From: Microbacterium sp. LKL04
GTDB lineage: Bacteria > Actinomycetota > Actinomycetes > Actinomycetales > Microbacteriaceae
NCBI RefSeq assembly: GCF_900102005.1
Contig: NZ_LT627736.1
Span: forward strand, 682,001-746,000
DNA length: 64,000 nucleotides
Direction: 5' to 3'
The stretch's first letter is position 1; every line of letters starts with the position of its first letter. The notes beneath the pieces were generated by a model. That model was given only the letters and a program-made list of their open reading frames with translations, ran no database searches and was not told where the DNA came from. Positions 26,458-35,011 of the stretch are shown piece after piece. Both the position numbers and the translations under genes were made by a program.

Positions 26458-27681
26458 ATGCGCGTCGACATCGTCACGAAGGAGTACCCGCCGGAGATCT
26501 ACGGCGGAGCGGGGGTCCACGTCACCGAACTCGTCTCGGCGCTGCGCTCGCGCATGGAGGTGCAGGTCCGCGCGTTCGGGGGGTCCCGAGACGAAGCGGA
26601 CACCACCTCGTACGCGGTTCCCGAGGGGCTCTCGGGCGCAAACCCCGCCGTGCAGACCCTCGGCACCGATCTCGAGATCGTCGGCGACGTCGCCGGCGCG
26701 GACGTCGTGCACAGCCACACCTGGTACGCGAATTTCGCCGGGTTCCTCGCGTCGAAACTGCACGGCATCCCGCACATCGTGACGGCCCACTCCCTCGAGC
26801 CGCTGCGCCCGTGGAAGGCGGAGCAGCTCGGCGGCGGCTACGCCGTGTCGAGCTACGTGGAGAAGACCGCCTACGAGAACGCGGCCGCGGTCGTCGCCGT
26901 CAGCGATGGCATGCGACGCGACATCCTCCGCAGCTACCCGGCCCTCGACCCCGCAAAAGTGCGCGTCATCTACAACGGCATCGACGTCGACGCCTGGCAG
27001 CCGCGCGAGGATGCGGAGCTCCTCTCGCGGTGGGGGATCGACCCGGAGCGGCCGTCCGTCGTCTTCGTCGGCCGCATCACGCGTCAGAAGGGCCTGCCGT
27101 ACTTCCTGCGGGCCGCAGAGCTCCTCCCGCCCGAGGTGCAGCTCGTCCTCTGCGCCGGAGCCCCGGACACGCCCGAGATCATGAGCGAGGTCCAGGACCT
27201 CGTCCGGAAGCTCCAGGAGACTCGCGAGGGCGTCGTCTGGATCGAGGAGTTCCTGCCCCGCCCCGATCTCTGCGCGATCCTCACCTCGGCTACCACTTTC
27301 GTCTGCCCCTCGATCTACGAGCCCCTCGGCATCGTCAACCTCGAGGCGATGGCGTGCGGCGCCGCCGTCGTCGGGACGGCGACCGGCGGCATCCCGGAGG
27401 TGGTCATCGACGGCGTCACGGGACGTCTCGTTCCGATCGACCAGGTCGAGGACGGCACGGGAACCCCCGTCGACCCCGATCGCTTCGTCGCAGACCTGGC
27501 CGCGACCCTGACGGAGGTCGTGTCCGATCCCGAGAAGGCCCGCGCCTACGGACGCGCCGGTCGGGAGCGGGCGGCGTCCGACTTCAGCTGGGAAGCGATC
27601 GCGGATGCCACGGCGGAGCTGTACCGAGAGGTCACCGCGACCGGCCGGCAGCCTGCCGGCGTGGCTCCGCCCGGTCGATAG
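26458..27681 (+). CDS. glgA: Glycogen synthase, GT4 actinobacterial type
   Basis: 407 aa glycosyltransferase of family GT4, the actinobacterial GlgA/GlgM type. In mycobacteria the related enzyme makes maltose 1-phosphate or extends alpha-glucan from ADP-glucose. N-terminal KEYPPEIYGGAGVHV (about 8-22) binds the acceptor side; the C-terminal half has FVGRITRQKG and the E-x7-E motif YEPLGIVNLEAMACG. Its pairing with glgC indicates ADP-glucose as donor. The exact product cannot be decided from sequence. The ATG at 26458 matches the leaderless promoter spacing. Confidence 0.93.
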   Translation: MRVDIVTKEYPPEIYGGAGVHVTELVSALRSRMEVQVRAFGGSRDEADTTSYAVPEGLSGANPAVQTLGTDLEIVGDVAGADVVHSHTWYANFAGFLASKLHGIPHIVTAHSLEPLRPWKAEQLGGGYAVSSYVEKTAYENAAAVVAVSDGMRRDILRSYPALDPAKVRVIYNGIDVDAWQPREDAELLSRWGIDPERPSVVFVGRITRQKGLPYFLRAAELLPPEVQLVLCAGAPDTPEIMSEVQDLVRKLQETREGVVWIEEFLPRPDLCAILTSATTFVCPSIYEPLGIVNLEAMACGAAVVGTATGGIPEVVIDGVTGRLVPIDQVEDGTGTPVDPDRFVADLAATLTEVVSDPEKARAYGRAGRERAASDFSWEAIADATAELYREVTATGRQPAGVAPPGR

Positions 27682-27690
27682 GCTGGGAGC

Positions 27691-28476
27691 ATGCCTCAGG
27701 TGCTCGAACTCGCCGACGTCGTCGTCCGCCGCAATGCCCGCAACATCGTCGACGGGATCGACTGGACCGTCGACGCGGACCAGCGCTGGGTCGTCCTCGG
27801 CCCGAACGGCGCCGGCAAGACGACGGTGCTGCAGCTCGCCGCCACCCTGACCCACCCGAGTTCGGGATCCGTCACCGTGCTCGACGAGGTCCTCGGGCGC
27901 ACCGACGTCTTCGACCTGCGTCCTCGCATCGGCTTCGCGTCCTCGGCGATGGCCAAGCGCGTCCCTCAGGACGAGACCGTCCTCGATGTCGTCCTGACCG
28001 CCGCCTACGCCGTGGTCGGGCGCTGGCGCGAGGACTACGAGACGATCGACGAGCGTCGTGCGCGTCGCGTCCTGGGGGAGTGGGGCCTCGCCGACCTGGC
28101 CGACCGCATGTTCGGCACCCTCTCGGACGGTGAGCAGAAGCGCGTCCAGATCGCGCGCGCCGTCATGACGGACCCGGAACTCCTCCTGCTCGACGAGCCG
28201 ACCGCGAGCCTCGACCTCGGTGCCCGCGAAGAGCTCCTGAGCCTGCTGAGCGGATACGCGAAGGAGGAGTCGACGCCCGCCATGATCATGGTCACCCACC
28301 ATGTCGAGGAGATCCCCGTCGGCTTCACCCACGTCCTCCTGCTGCGCGACGGCGCTGCGGTCGCGCAGGGGCCGATCGCCGAGACCCTGACGGCGGAGAA
28401 CCTGACGGCGACCTTCGGCATGCCGATCACGCTGACGTCGGAGGACGGCCGGTTCGCCGCGCGCGCGGCATCCTGA
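27691..28476 (+). CDS. ABC transporter ATP-binding protein (stand-alone)
   Basis: 261 aa single ABC domain. Walker [10 protein letters not shown] at about 37-45, signature LSDGEQKR (a serine-aspartate variant of LSGGQ), Walker [13 protein letters not shown], switch histidine in THHVEEI. The LSDGE variant and the HVEEIP ending resemble the YlmA/ModF-like group of cytosolic ATPases. No permease or binding protein is adjacent, so the partner and substrate are unknown. TAGGCT at 27679-27684 ends six bases before the ATG, indicating a leaderless transcript. Confidence 0.88.
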   Translation: MPQVLELADVVVRRNARNIVDGIDWTVDADQRWVVLGPNGAGKTTVLQLAATLTHPSSGSVTVLDEVLGRTDVFDLRPRIGFASSAMAKRVPQDETVLDVVLTAAYAVVGRWREDYETIDERRARRVLGEWGLADLADRMFGTLSDGEQKRVQIARAVMTDPELLLLDEPTASLDLGAREELLSLLSGYAKEESTPAMIMVTHHVEEIPVGFTHVLLLRDGAAVAQGPIAETLTAENLTATFGMPITLTSEDGRFAARAAS

Positions 28477-28556
28477 TAGAATCTTGCGTTGGCGCGTTCG
28501 CGCTGCAGACTTTCACCCGCTCCTGGCAAAATCCAGGGCACTTCGTGAGGAACCCA

Positions 28557-28808
28557 ATGAAGACTGACATCCACCCCGAGTACCGCGCCGTCGTTTTCCG
28601 CGACCTCGGCTCCGGCGAGACCTTCCTGACCCGTTCGACGGTCTCGAGCGACAAGACGATCGAGCTGGACGGCGAGACCTACCCGGTCATCGACGTCGAG
28701 ATCTCGTCCGCCTCGCACCCGTTCTACACGGGCAAGCAGCGCATCATGGACTCGGCCGGTCGCGTCGAGAAGTTCAACCAGCGCTTCAAGAACTTCGGCA
28801 GCAAGTAA
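28557..28808 (+). CDS. rpmE2: 50S ribosomal protein L31 type B
   Basis: 83 aa. Type-B L31: it starts [16 protein letters not shown] and has no cysteine, so it lacks the zinc ribbon of type A. The ending [26 protein letters not shown] is characteristic. An in-frame ATG four codons earlier is less likely because MKTDIHPEY is the conserved start. TAGAAT at 28476-28481 is a likely -10 box, leaving a leader of about 70 bases. I saw no clear Zur box. A terminator follows. Confidence 0.95.
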   Translation: MKTDIHPEYRAVVFRDLGSGETFLTRSTVSSDKTIELDGETYPVIDVEISSASHPFYTGKQRIMDSAGRVEKFNQRFKNFGSK

Positions 28809-28822
28809 GCAACCGTCCTCGA

Positions 28823-28844
28823 AGGCCCCGCTCCGGCGGGGCCT
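28823..28844 (+). terminator. Terminator after rpmE2
   Basis: Perfect 9-bp GC-rich inverted repeat, arms 28823-28831 (aggccccgc) and 28836-28844, tetraloop TCCG, 14 bases after the rpmE2 stop and before the convergent exonuclease gene. Confidence 0.75.
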
Positions 28845-28868
28845 CCGTCGTTCCCGGACGCGGGTCCC

Positions 28869-29690
28869 TCAGCGGATCGGCCAGCTGCCGTCCACGTCGG
28901 CGTCGAGCCGGCCGATGCGCACGAAGTACTCGCTGAGGCTCTCCGCCTGCGCACGCGCCCACGCGATCTGCTGAGTGTGGAGGTCGTCGGCTGAGACGTC
29001 GAGGTCGAAGCGCGCGGCGATCGCCTGCGCCACGCGCCCCGCAGCGATCGCGTCGGCGGCGGCGTCGTGCGCTCCCTCGAGGGTGACGGAGTAATGCGCG
29101 GCGACGACCTCGAGGGTGCGCTTGCCGCGGCGGTACCGGTCGTAGGTCTTGTCGACGACGAGCGGGTCGATGACCGGCGACGGGGCGTCGATCGGCACGA
29201 CACCGTGACGGAGGCTCTCGTATTTGAGGAGCGAGAAATCGAAGGGCGCGTTGTACGCGACGACTGGGATGCCGGCGGCGAACAGGTCGCGCAGCGTGGC
29301 GGTCACCTCGGCGACGACCTCCGGCGCAGGACGGCCCTCGGTGCGGGCTCGCTCCGTCGTGATTCCGTGGACCGCTGTCGCACCTGCGGGTATCTCGACG
29401 CCCGGGTCGGCGAGCCACGTGCGTGCATCGATGACGGCTCCGGACGCGTCGAGGACCCCGACGTGGGCGCTCACGATCCGATCGGAGCGGACGTCGATGC
29501 CCGTCGTCTCGAGGTCGAAGACGCCCAGCGGACCCGCGCACGGACCCAGCGCGACGGGCTCCGCCGTGATCTCGGCGACGACGACGGACTCCACGGCGGC
29601 AGGCTCGGCGATCGAGGCGGCGACCTCAACCGGAGCGGGCTCATCCCAGGTGTCGTCGTCCCACAGCGGAAGTTCGTCGCAGGCGCCCAT
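28869..29690 (-). CDS. DEDDh 3'-5' exonuclease (DNA polymerase III epsilon-like)
   Basis: 273 aa. An Ala/Val/Glu-rich, weakly conserved N-terminus (1-54) precedes an exonuclease domain with FDLETTG (D59, E61), AYNAPFDFSLL and HDAAADA, the acidic metal ligands and histidine of the DEDDh class. It resembles the proofreading subunit of DNA polymerase III or stand-alone RNase T-like nucleases. No polymerase is nearby, so the substrate is unknown. TAGCGT at 29697-29702 (minus strand) ends six bases before the ATG. Confidence 0.9.
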   Translation of the reverse strand: MGACDELPLWDDDTWDEPAPVEVAASIAEPAAVESVVVAEITAEPVALGPCAGPLGVFDLETTGIDVRSDRIVSAHVGVLDASGAVIDARTWLADPGVEIPAGATAVHGITTERARTEGRPAPEVVAEVTATLRDLFAAGIPVVAYNAPFDFSLLKYESLRHGVVPIDAPSPVIDPLVVDKTYDRYRRGKRTLEVVAAHYSVTLEGAHDAAADAIAAGRVAQAIAARFDLDVSADDLHTQQIAWARAQAESLSEYFVRIGRLDADVDGSWPIR

Positions 29691-29777
29691 GCTCCGACGC
29701 TACGGTCGACCGCCGACATCGTGCCGGACGACGCGCCGCCGAGCGGCAGGCGCATCACCCCCTCGTAGACTCGACGG

Positions 29778-30674
29778 ATGACCGCCGCCAATCCGTACGC
29801 CGAGCGCCTCGCGGCCGTCCCCGTCGAGCGACGAGAGGTGACCGCCGCGGGTGTACCGACGGCGTACTGGGTCTACGGACCGGTGGATGCCGAGACGACG
29901 ATCCTCGCGGTGCACGGATTCCGAGGCGACCACCACGGTCTCGAACCGATCGTCGCGCAGCTCGACGGCATCCGGGTGGTCTCGCCCGACCTGCCCGGGT
30001 TCGGCGAGACCCCCGCGTTCCCGGGGCGGCATGACCTCGACGCGTACGCATCGTGGCTGACCGCCTTCGCCGCCGAGGTCGCACCCGGCGCGGTCGTCCT
30101 CGGACACTCCTTCGGTTCCATCGTGTCGTCGGCTGCGGTCGCGCGCGGGCTCGGGACTCCTCGCCTGATCCTCGTGAACCCCATCGGGGCGCCCGCGCTC
30201 GAGGGACCCCGCGGGATCCTCACGAGGCTCGCGATCTTCTACTACTGGGCCGGTGCCCGGCTGCCCCGGCCGGTCGGCGACGCGCTCCTGCGCAATCGTC
30301 TGATCGTCCGGGTCACCAGCGTCGCCATGGCCAAGACGAAGGACCGCGGTCTCCGTGCGTTCATCCACGATCAGCACGACACCTATTTCTCGCGGTTCGC
30401 CGACCGCGACACCCTGCACGAGGCGTTCGTCACTTCGGTCTCGCACGACGTGCGCGAGGCTGCGGGGCGTATCGACGTCCCGACGCTCCTCATCGCCGCG
30501 GAGAACGACGACATCACGCCGCTGTCTGCGCAGTTTGAGCTGCAGGAGATGTTCCGGGATGCCGACCTCGTCGTCATCCCCGACGTGGGACACCTCATCC
30601 ACTACGAGACGCCGAGGGCGGCGGCATCCGCCATCACGCGCTTTCTTCGGCCTTCCGGCGACGGTACGCGTTGA
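29778..30674 (+). CDS. Alpha/beta hydrolase
   Basis: 298 aa. The oxyanion motif HGFRG is at 46-50, PDLPGFGETP at about 70-79, the nucleophile elbow GHSFG with S111, and the catalytic-site histidine likely in VGHLIHYE near 275. A cap region lies between about 140 and 220. Substrate unknown. The 3' end overlaps the convergent CGNR regulator gene by 41 bases. TAGACT at 29766-29771 ends six bases before the ATG, so transcription is probably leaderless; the exonuclease gene diverges from the same short interval. Confidence 0.9.
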   Translation: MTAANPYAERLAAVPVERREVTAAGVPTAYWVYGPVDAETTILAVHGFRGDHHGLEPIVAQLDGIRVVSPDLPGFGETPAFPGRHDLDAYASWLTAFAAEVAPGAVVLGHSFGSIVSSAAVARGLGTPRLILVNPIGAPALEGPRGILTRLAIFYYWAGARLPRPVGDALLRNRLIVRVTSVAMAKTKDRGLRAFIHDQHDTYFSRFADRDTLHEAFVTSVSHDVREAAGRIDVPTLLIAAENDDITPLSAQFELQEMFRDADLVVIPDVGHLIHYETPRAAASAITRFLRPSGDGTR

Positions 30675-31191
30675 CGTTCATGCGGTTGCCGCAGTTGCCG
30701 GTGTCGCAGTAGCGCTTCGAGCCGTTCTTCGAGTAGTCGATGTATACGGCCTCGCAGTCGTCCGCGGAGCAGACGCGCACGCGGTCGAACTCGTCGGAGC
30801 GGATGACGTCGACGAAGGCCATGGCCACTTCGACGGTGATGCGCGTGGCGAGCGGGGCGGCGTCGTCGGTCGCGTGGATGTGCCAGTCGTAGCCGTCGTG
30901 GATGACGAGCTGGGGGAGCGCCTTGCCCTCGCGGAGCATCGCGTTGACGATGGGGACGGCCGAGACGCGATCTCCCGTCCACAGCATCCGGAGCCTCGAT
31001 CGCGCCGCCCGCAGTTCGGAGAGTTCGACGTCATCGCGGCGGATGACGCCGCTGTACGGGTGTTCGCGCAGGAACGCCGCCAGATCGTCGAGCGTAGCCA
31101 GGCGATCGGTGCCGTCGCCGTCGATCTCCGGGAGTGAGTTGACCAGCGCCGTCGCTGCCCGAAGGGAGATCTCCGTGTCACGGATGAACAT
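30634..31191 (-). CDS. CGNR zinc-finger regulator (ABATE domain)
   Basis: 185 aa. The C-terminal zinc finger has C141, C146, C162 and C167, and the family name motif CGNR is at 167-170, followed by basic VNAYRRRK. The N-terminal part fits the ABATE domain, thought to sense a small ligand. Probable DNA-binding regulator. It is divergent from the EamA exporter, a frequent pairing that suggests it controls that gene. AGGAG precedes the ATG. The 3' end overlaps the convergent hydrolase gene by 41 bases. Confidence 0.92.
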   Translation of the reverse strand: MFIRDTEISLRAATALVNSLPEIDGDGTDRLATLDDLAAFLREHPYSGVIRRDDVELSELRAARSRLRMLWTGDRVSAVPIVNAMLREGKALPQLVIHDGYDWHIHATDDAAPLATRITVEVAMAFVDVIRSDEFDRVRVCSADDCEAVYIDYSKNGSKRYCDTGNCGNRMNVNAYRRRKAEESA

Positions 31192-31249
31192 GTTCTTGAC
31201 TCCTGACGATCGTCGTCGGTACTGTCACCAGTGTAATGACACTTAGGTC
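31192..31249. promoter_or_regulatory. CGNR / EamA divergent promoter and operator candidate
   Basis: Plus strand: TTGACT at 31196-31201, 18-base spacer, TACTGT at 31220-31225. Symmetric elements follow: TGTCA (31223-31227) with TGACA (31237-31241), and AGTGT-AATG-ACACT (31230-31243). The minus-strand reading includes TACACT, a -10 candidate for the regulator gene. A protein bound here would cover both promoters. Confidence 0.5.
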
Positions 31250-31282
31250 ATGACTTGCCGCTCGCACCCTCCAGGACCGCCG

Positions 31283-32284
31283 ATGACCCGCACCCTGCCC
31301 GAAAGGCTCGCCCCACCCGCCGCCCGCGGCCCGGTCCCGTCGCGCGGGCTCCTGCTCGCGGTCGCGAGCGCCCTCACCTTCTCGGTGAGCGGACCCATCG
31401 CCAAGCCGCTGCTCGAGGGCGGATGGTCGCTGGCCAGTGTGCTCGCGATCCGCATGGGGGTGGCGGGGCTCGTGCTCTCGCCCGCGCTCGTTCGCACCCT
31501 GCTGCGCCGGCCCGACTTCCTCCGCGTGCACGGGGTGTCGCTCGTCGCCTTCGGGCTCATCCCGGTGGTCGGCTGCCAGGTGTTCTACTTCTCTGCGCTG
31601 CAACGGATGCCGGTGGGCGTCGCTCTGCTGATCCAGTACCTCGCGCCGGTCATGCTCGTCCTCTTCGTCTGGGCGAGGACGCGCCGTGCACCGTCGCGGA
31701 TCGTCGTCGTCGGATCGATCGTCGCGATGATCGGGCTCGTGCTGGTCGTTGACGTGTCGGGCGCGCGCTTCGACCTGCTGGGGACCGCGTTCGCGCTGCT
31801 GGCGGCGGTGTGCGCGTGCGTCTACTTCGTCATGAGCGAGCGCGCCGGCGACGACCTCCCGCCCCTCGCCCTCGCGGCGGGTGGCCTGATCGTGGGGACG
31901 GTGACCATCCTCGTGCTGGCGGCCGTCGGCATCCTGCCGTTGACGACCTCGGCCGAGGCCGTCGATCTGCTGGGGATGACGGTCCCGCCGCTCGTGCCGC
32001 TCGCCCTCGTCGGGCTGTGCACGGCGGCGGGGTACTCCCTCGGGATCATGGCCGTCCCGCGCATCGGTTCCCGACTCGCGTCGTTCGTCGGGCTCTCGGA
32101 GGTGCTGTTCGCCCTCAGCTTCGCGTGGCTGCTCCTCGGGGAAGCACCGGCGGTGGTGCAGTTCGCCGGGGGCGCACTCATCCTCGCGGGCGTCGTCCTC
32201 GTCCGGCTGGAGGAGCGCGCGCCCGCGGATGTCAGCTCTCCCGCCGAGCCGCTGCCAGGAGAGGTCGCACCCGGTACCCGATGA
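31283..32284 (+). CDS. EamA family (DMT) transporter
   Basis: 333 aa with ten predicted membrane spans in two EamA repeats, RhtA/threonine-exporter-like. It is likely to export a small metabolite or amino acid. Family features are SGPIAKPLLEGGWSLASVLAIRM in the first repeat and SRLASFVGLSEVLFALSFAWLLLGEAP in the second. An ATG 11 codons upstream (31250) is also possible; I prefer 31283 because of the AGGA site before it. The 3' end overlaps the convergent Lrp-type gene by 53 bases. Probably controlled by the divergent CGNR protein. Confidence 0.9.
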   Translation: MTRTLPERLAPPAARGPVPSRGLLLAVASALTFSVSGPIAKPLLEGGWSLASVLAIRMGVAGLVLSPALVRTLLRRPDFLRVHGVSLVAFGLIPVVGCQVFYFSALQRMPVGVALLIQYLAPVMLVLFVWARTRRAPSRIVVVGSIVAMIGLVLVVDVSGARFDLLGTAFALLAAVCACVYFVMSERAGDDLPPLALAAGGLIVGTVTILVLAAVGILPLTTSAEAVDLLGMTVPPLVPLALVGLCTAAGYSLGIMAVPRIGSRLASFVGLSEVLFALSFAWLLLGEAPAVVQFAGGALILAGVVLVRLEERAPADVSSPAEPLPGEVAPGTR

Positions 32285-32705
32285 CCTCGCCCATCGCGAG
32301 GGACGTCTCGGTGCGCTCGACGCCGTCGATCGCGAGGATTCGTGCATCGATGTCGAAGAGATGCTGCGTGTCCCGCGCCGCGACGCGCACGAGGAGATCC
32401 ACGGGCCCGCTGAGGCCGTGGCACTGCACGACCTCGGGGATCTCCTGCAGTTCGGCGGTGATGCGCGGGAGGTCCGCCTGACGCACTTGCACGTGCAGGA
32501 TCGCATCGATCGTGTACCCGAGCGCGGCGGGTGACATGGCCCGCTCGAAGGACAGGAAGACGCCCGACCTCTCCAGCTTGGCCATGCGGGCCTGGACGGT
32601 GTTGCGGGACAAGCCGAGCCGTTCGGCGAGAGCGACCACGGTGGCGCGATGATCCTCGGCGAGGGCGTTTAGCAGCTCGAGATCGACGTGGTCGAGGGCG
32701 CTCAT
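32232..32705 (-). CDS. Lrp/AsnC family transcriptional regulator
   Basis: 157 aa. N-terminal helix-turn-helix (LDHVDLELLNALAEDHRATVVALAERLGLSRNTVQARMAKLE) and C-terminal RAM ligand-binding domain (from about 75). Members respond to amino acids or their oxo acids. It is divergent from the branched-chain oxo-acid dehydrogenase operon, so it is a good candidate for its regulator. TATGGT at 32714-32719 (minus strand) lies eight bases before the ATG. A much longer upstream reading frame is spurious because it covers the promoter region and the E1 gene. Confidence 0.92.
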   Translation of the reverse strand: MSALDHVDLELLNALAEDHRATVVALAERLGLSRNTVQARMAKLERSGVFLSFERAMSPAALGYTIDAILHVQVRQADLPRITAELQEIPEVVQCHGLSGPVDLLVRVAARDTQHLFDIDARILAIDGVERTETSLAMGEVIGYRVRPLLAAARRES

Positions 32706-32750
32706 AGTGCCACACCATAGCAGCAGCGTTCCCGCCCGCTTACGCATCCT

Positions 32751-32800
32751 GCTCAATGTTTGTGACGATGCTTGAGCGAGGTGCGATGTCGGCCTAGTCT
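32751..32800 (+). promoter_or_regulatory. Promoter and inverted-repeat operator of the oxo-acid dehydrogenase operon
   Basis: TTGAGC at 32772-32777 and TAGTCT at 32795-32800 with a 17-base spacer form a promoter. The -35 hexamer is also the right half of an inverted repeat GCTCAA (32751-32756)/TTGAGC with 15 bases between halves, a spacing that suits a dimeric Lrp-type regulator. Confidence 0.55.
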
Positions 32801-32882
32801 CGCACCATCCGGCGACGAGGCCGGTGTTCTGCGCCGGTCGCCCGTCCACAAGACGTGCGTCCGCGATCAGAGAGGGACGACG

Positions 32883-34004
32883 ATGACCGACACTCTGACC
32901 CCCGCCGCCGCACTGGCGAGCGATACCGAGGACGTGGCCCGCCTGCTCGACCACGAGGGGCGACGCGTGCGAGACGAACGGCTGGACCCGTGGGCCGCCG
33001 ACGTCGATGCGCCGATGCTCCGGCAGGTGTACCGCGACATGTTCCTCTCCCGCAGGCTCGACGCCGAGGGGGTGGCTCTCCAACGCCAGGGGCATCTCGG
33101 CCTGTGGGCGCCGGCGCAGGGGCAGGAGGCCGTCCAGGTCGGTACCGCGTGGGCGTGCCACGACGACGACTTCCTCTTCCCGAGCTACCGCGAGATCGGA
33201 ATCGAGGTCGTCCGCGGCGTGCAGCCGAAGGACTTCGTGATGGTCTGGCACGGCGCGCAGCACGCAAGCTGGAACCCGTTCGACGTGCACGTCGCGAACC
33301 CGCAGATCATCATCGGGGCGCAAAGCCTCCACGCCGTCGGCTACGCGATGGGCATCCAGCGCGACGGCGGCGACCAGGTCGCGGTGGCCTACTTCGGAGA
33401 CGGTGCGACGAGTCAGGGCGATGTCAACGAGGCGATGATCTTCGCGTCGTCCTACGGCGTGCCCGTCGTCTTCGTGTGTTCCAACAACCAGTGGGCGATC
33501 TCAGAGCCCGTGCAGCTGCAGTCGCGGACGCCGATCTCGCATCGGGCGCCGGGCTTCGGCATCCCGAGCCTGCGCGTCGACGGCAACGACGTCCTCGCCT
33601 GCATCGCCGCGATGCGCTGGGCGGCCGACCACGCCCGCAGCGGCCGCGGTCCCGCCTACCTCGAGGCGGTCACCTACCGCGTCGGGCCGCACACGACCTC
33701 GGACGATCCGACCCGCTACCGCGACGCCGACGAGGTCGCGCACTGGAGGGCCCGCGACCCGTTGGTGCGCGTCGAGGCGTATCTGCGCTCGCTCGGTGCG
33801 TTCGACGACGCGTTCGCCCAGACGTTGACCGCGGATGCCGACCGTTTCACCGCCGCGATGCGCAGCGCCGTCGTGGGGGCCGAGGCTCCCGAGCCCCTGC
33901 GGGTGTTCGACCAGGTGTACGCCGAGCCGCACAGCGGGCTCGACGAGCAGCGCGCCCGCTACGCCGCGTACCTCGACGGCTTCTCGGGCGGGGGTGCACG
34001 ATGA
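32883..34004 (+). CDS. Branched-chain 2-oxo acid dehydrogenase E1 component, alpha subunit
   Basis: 373 aa. With the beta subunit it decarboxylates a 2-oxo acid using thiamine diphosphate and transfers the acyl group to lipoyl-E2. The ThDP motif begins GDGATSQGD at 172 and ends in NNQW at 201-204; the typical YRVGPHTTSDDP phosphorylation-loop-like segment is near 266-277. Pyruvate cannot be excluded as substrate. The nearby acyl-CoA dehydrogenase and Lrp-type regulator favour branched-chain oxo acids from Val, Leu and Ile. ATG follows a leader of about 75 bases. Confidence 0.92.
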   Translation: MTDTLTPAAALASDTEDVARLLDHEGRRVRDERLDPWAADVDAPMLRQVYRDMFLSRRLDAEGVALQRQGHLGLWAPAQGQEAVQVGTAWACHDDDFLFPSYREIGIEVVRGVQPKDFVMVWHGAQHASWNPFDVHVANPQIIIGAQSLHAVGYAMGIQRDGGDQVAVAYFGDGATSQGDVNEAMIFASSYGVPVVFVCSNNQWAISEPVQLQSRTPISHRAPGFGIPSLRVDGNDVLACIAAMRWAADHARSGRGPAYLEAVTYRVGPHTTSDDPTRYRDADEVAHWRARDPLVRVEAYLRSLGAFDDAFAQTLTADADRFTAAMRSAVVGAEAPEPLRVFDQVYAEPHSGLDEQRARYAAYLDGFSGGGAR

Positions 34005-35011
34005 CCGAGATGACGATGGGCAAGGCCCTCACCGCCGCCATGCGCCGTGCGCTCGCCGATGACGAGAAGACCCTCGTCATGGGGGAGGACATCGGCCGCC
34101 TCGGCGGCGTGTTCCGCATCACCGACGGTCTGCAGGCCGAGTTCGGACCCCGCCGCGTGGTCGACACCCCGCTCGCGGAGTCCGGCATCGTCGGCACCGC
34201 CGTCGGTCTCGCCTTCCGGGGCTTCCGGCCGATCGTCGAGATCCAGTTCGACGGGTTCGTCTATCCCGCCTTCGACCAGATCGTCAGTCAGGTCGCGAAA
34301 CTCCACTACCGGACCCAGGGACGCGTGAAGATGCCGATCACGATCCGCATCCCGTGGGCGGGTGGTGTCGGCGCCGCCGAGCACCACTCCGAGTCGCCCG
34401 AGGCGTACTTCGTGCACACCGCGGGTCTGCGCGTCGTCGCCGTGTCGAATCCGCAGGACGCGTACACGATGCTCCGACAGGCGATCGCCAGCGATGACCC
34501 CGTCGTGTTCTTCGAGCCCAAGCGGCTCTATCACGCCAAGGGCGACGTCGACCTCGACGCCGACATCGCCGACGCCGCGCCGCTGGGTCTCGCGCGGGTG
34601 GTCCGCGAGGGCACCGACGTCACCGTCGTGACGTACGGCGCGCAGGTGACGACGGCACTCGACGCCGCGCTCGCCGCCGAGGACGAGGGCATATCGCTCG
34701 AGCTGATCGATCTTCGCTCGCTGTCGCCGGTGGACTACGGCACGGTCGCGGCATCCGTCCGCCGCACCGGGCGGGTCGTTGTCACGCACGAGGCTTCCCG
34801 CGAGGCGGGGGTCGCGGCGGAGGTCATCGCGAGCATCACCGAGAAGTGCTTCCACTACCTCGAAGCCCCGCCGCTGCGGGTGACAGGCCACGACATCCCG
34901 TATCCGCCGGCGAAGCTCGAACAGCACCACCTGCCCGATCTCGACCGCATCCTCGACGCCGTCGACCGGGTGCTCGGCCGCCCCAGCGGAGTCCCGGAGG
35001 TGACCGCGTGA
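34001..35011 (+). CDS. Branched-chain 2-oxo acid dehydrogenase E1 component, beta subunit
   Basis: 336 aa. Forms the alpha2beta2 E1 heterotetramer with the preceding product. Features include GEDIGRLGGVFRIT (about 28-41), DTPLAESGIVGTAVGLA (about 55-71) and EIQFDGFVYPAFDQI, all typical of E1 beta. Its C-terminal transketolase domain contains THEASREAGVAAEV. It overlaps the alpha gene by four bases (ATGA), so the subunits are probably translated in step. Confidence 0.94.
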   Translation: MTEMTMGKALTAAMRRALADDEKTLVMGEDIGRLGGVFRITDGLQAEFGPRRVVDTPLAESGIVGTAVGLAFRGFRPIVEIQFDGFVYPAFDQIVSQVAKLHYRTQGRVKMPITIRIPWAGGVGAAEHHSESPEAYFVHTAGLRVVAVSNPQDAYTMLRQAIASDDPVVFFEPKRLYHAKGDVDLDADIADAAPLGLARVVREGTDVTVVTYGAQVTTALDAALAAEDEGISLELIDLRSLSPVDYGTVAASVRRTGRVVVTHEASREAGVAAEVIASITEKCFHYLEAPPLRVTGHDIPYPPAKLEQHHLPDLDRILDAVDRVLGRPSGVPEVTA

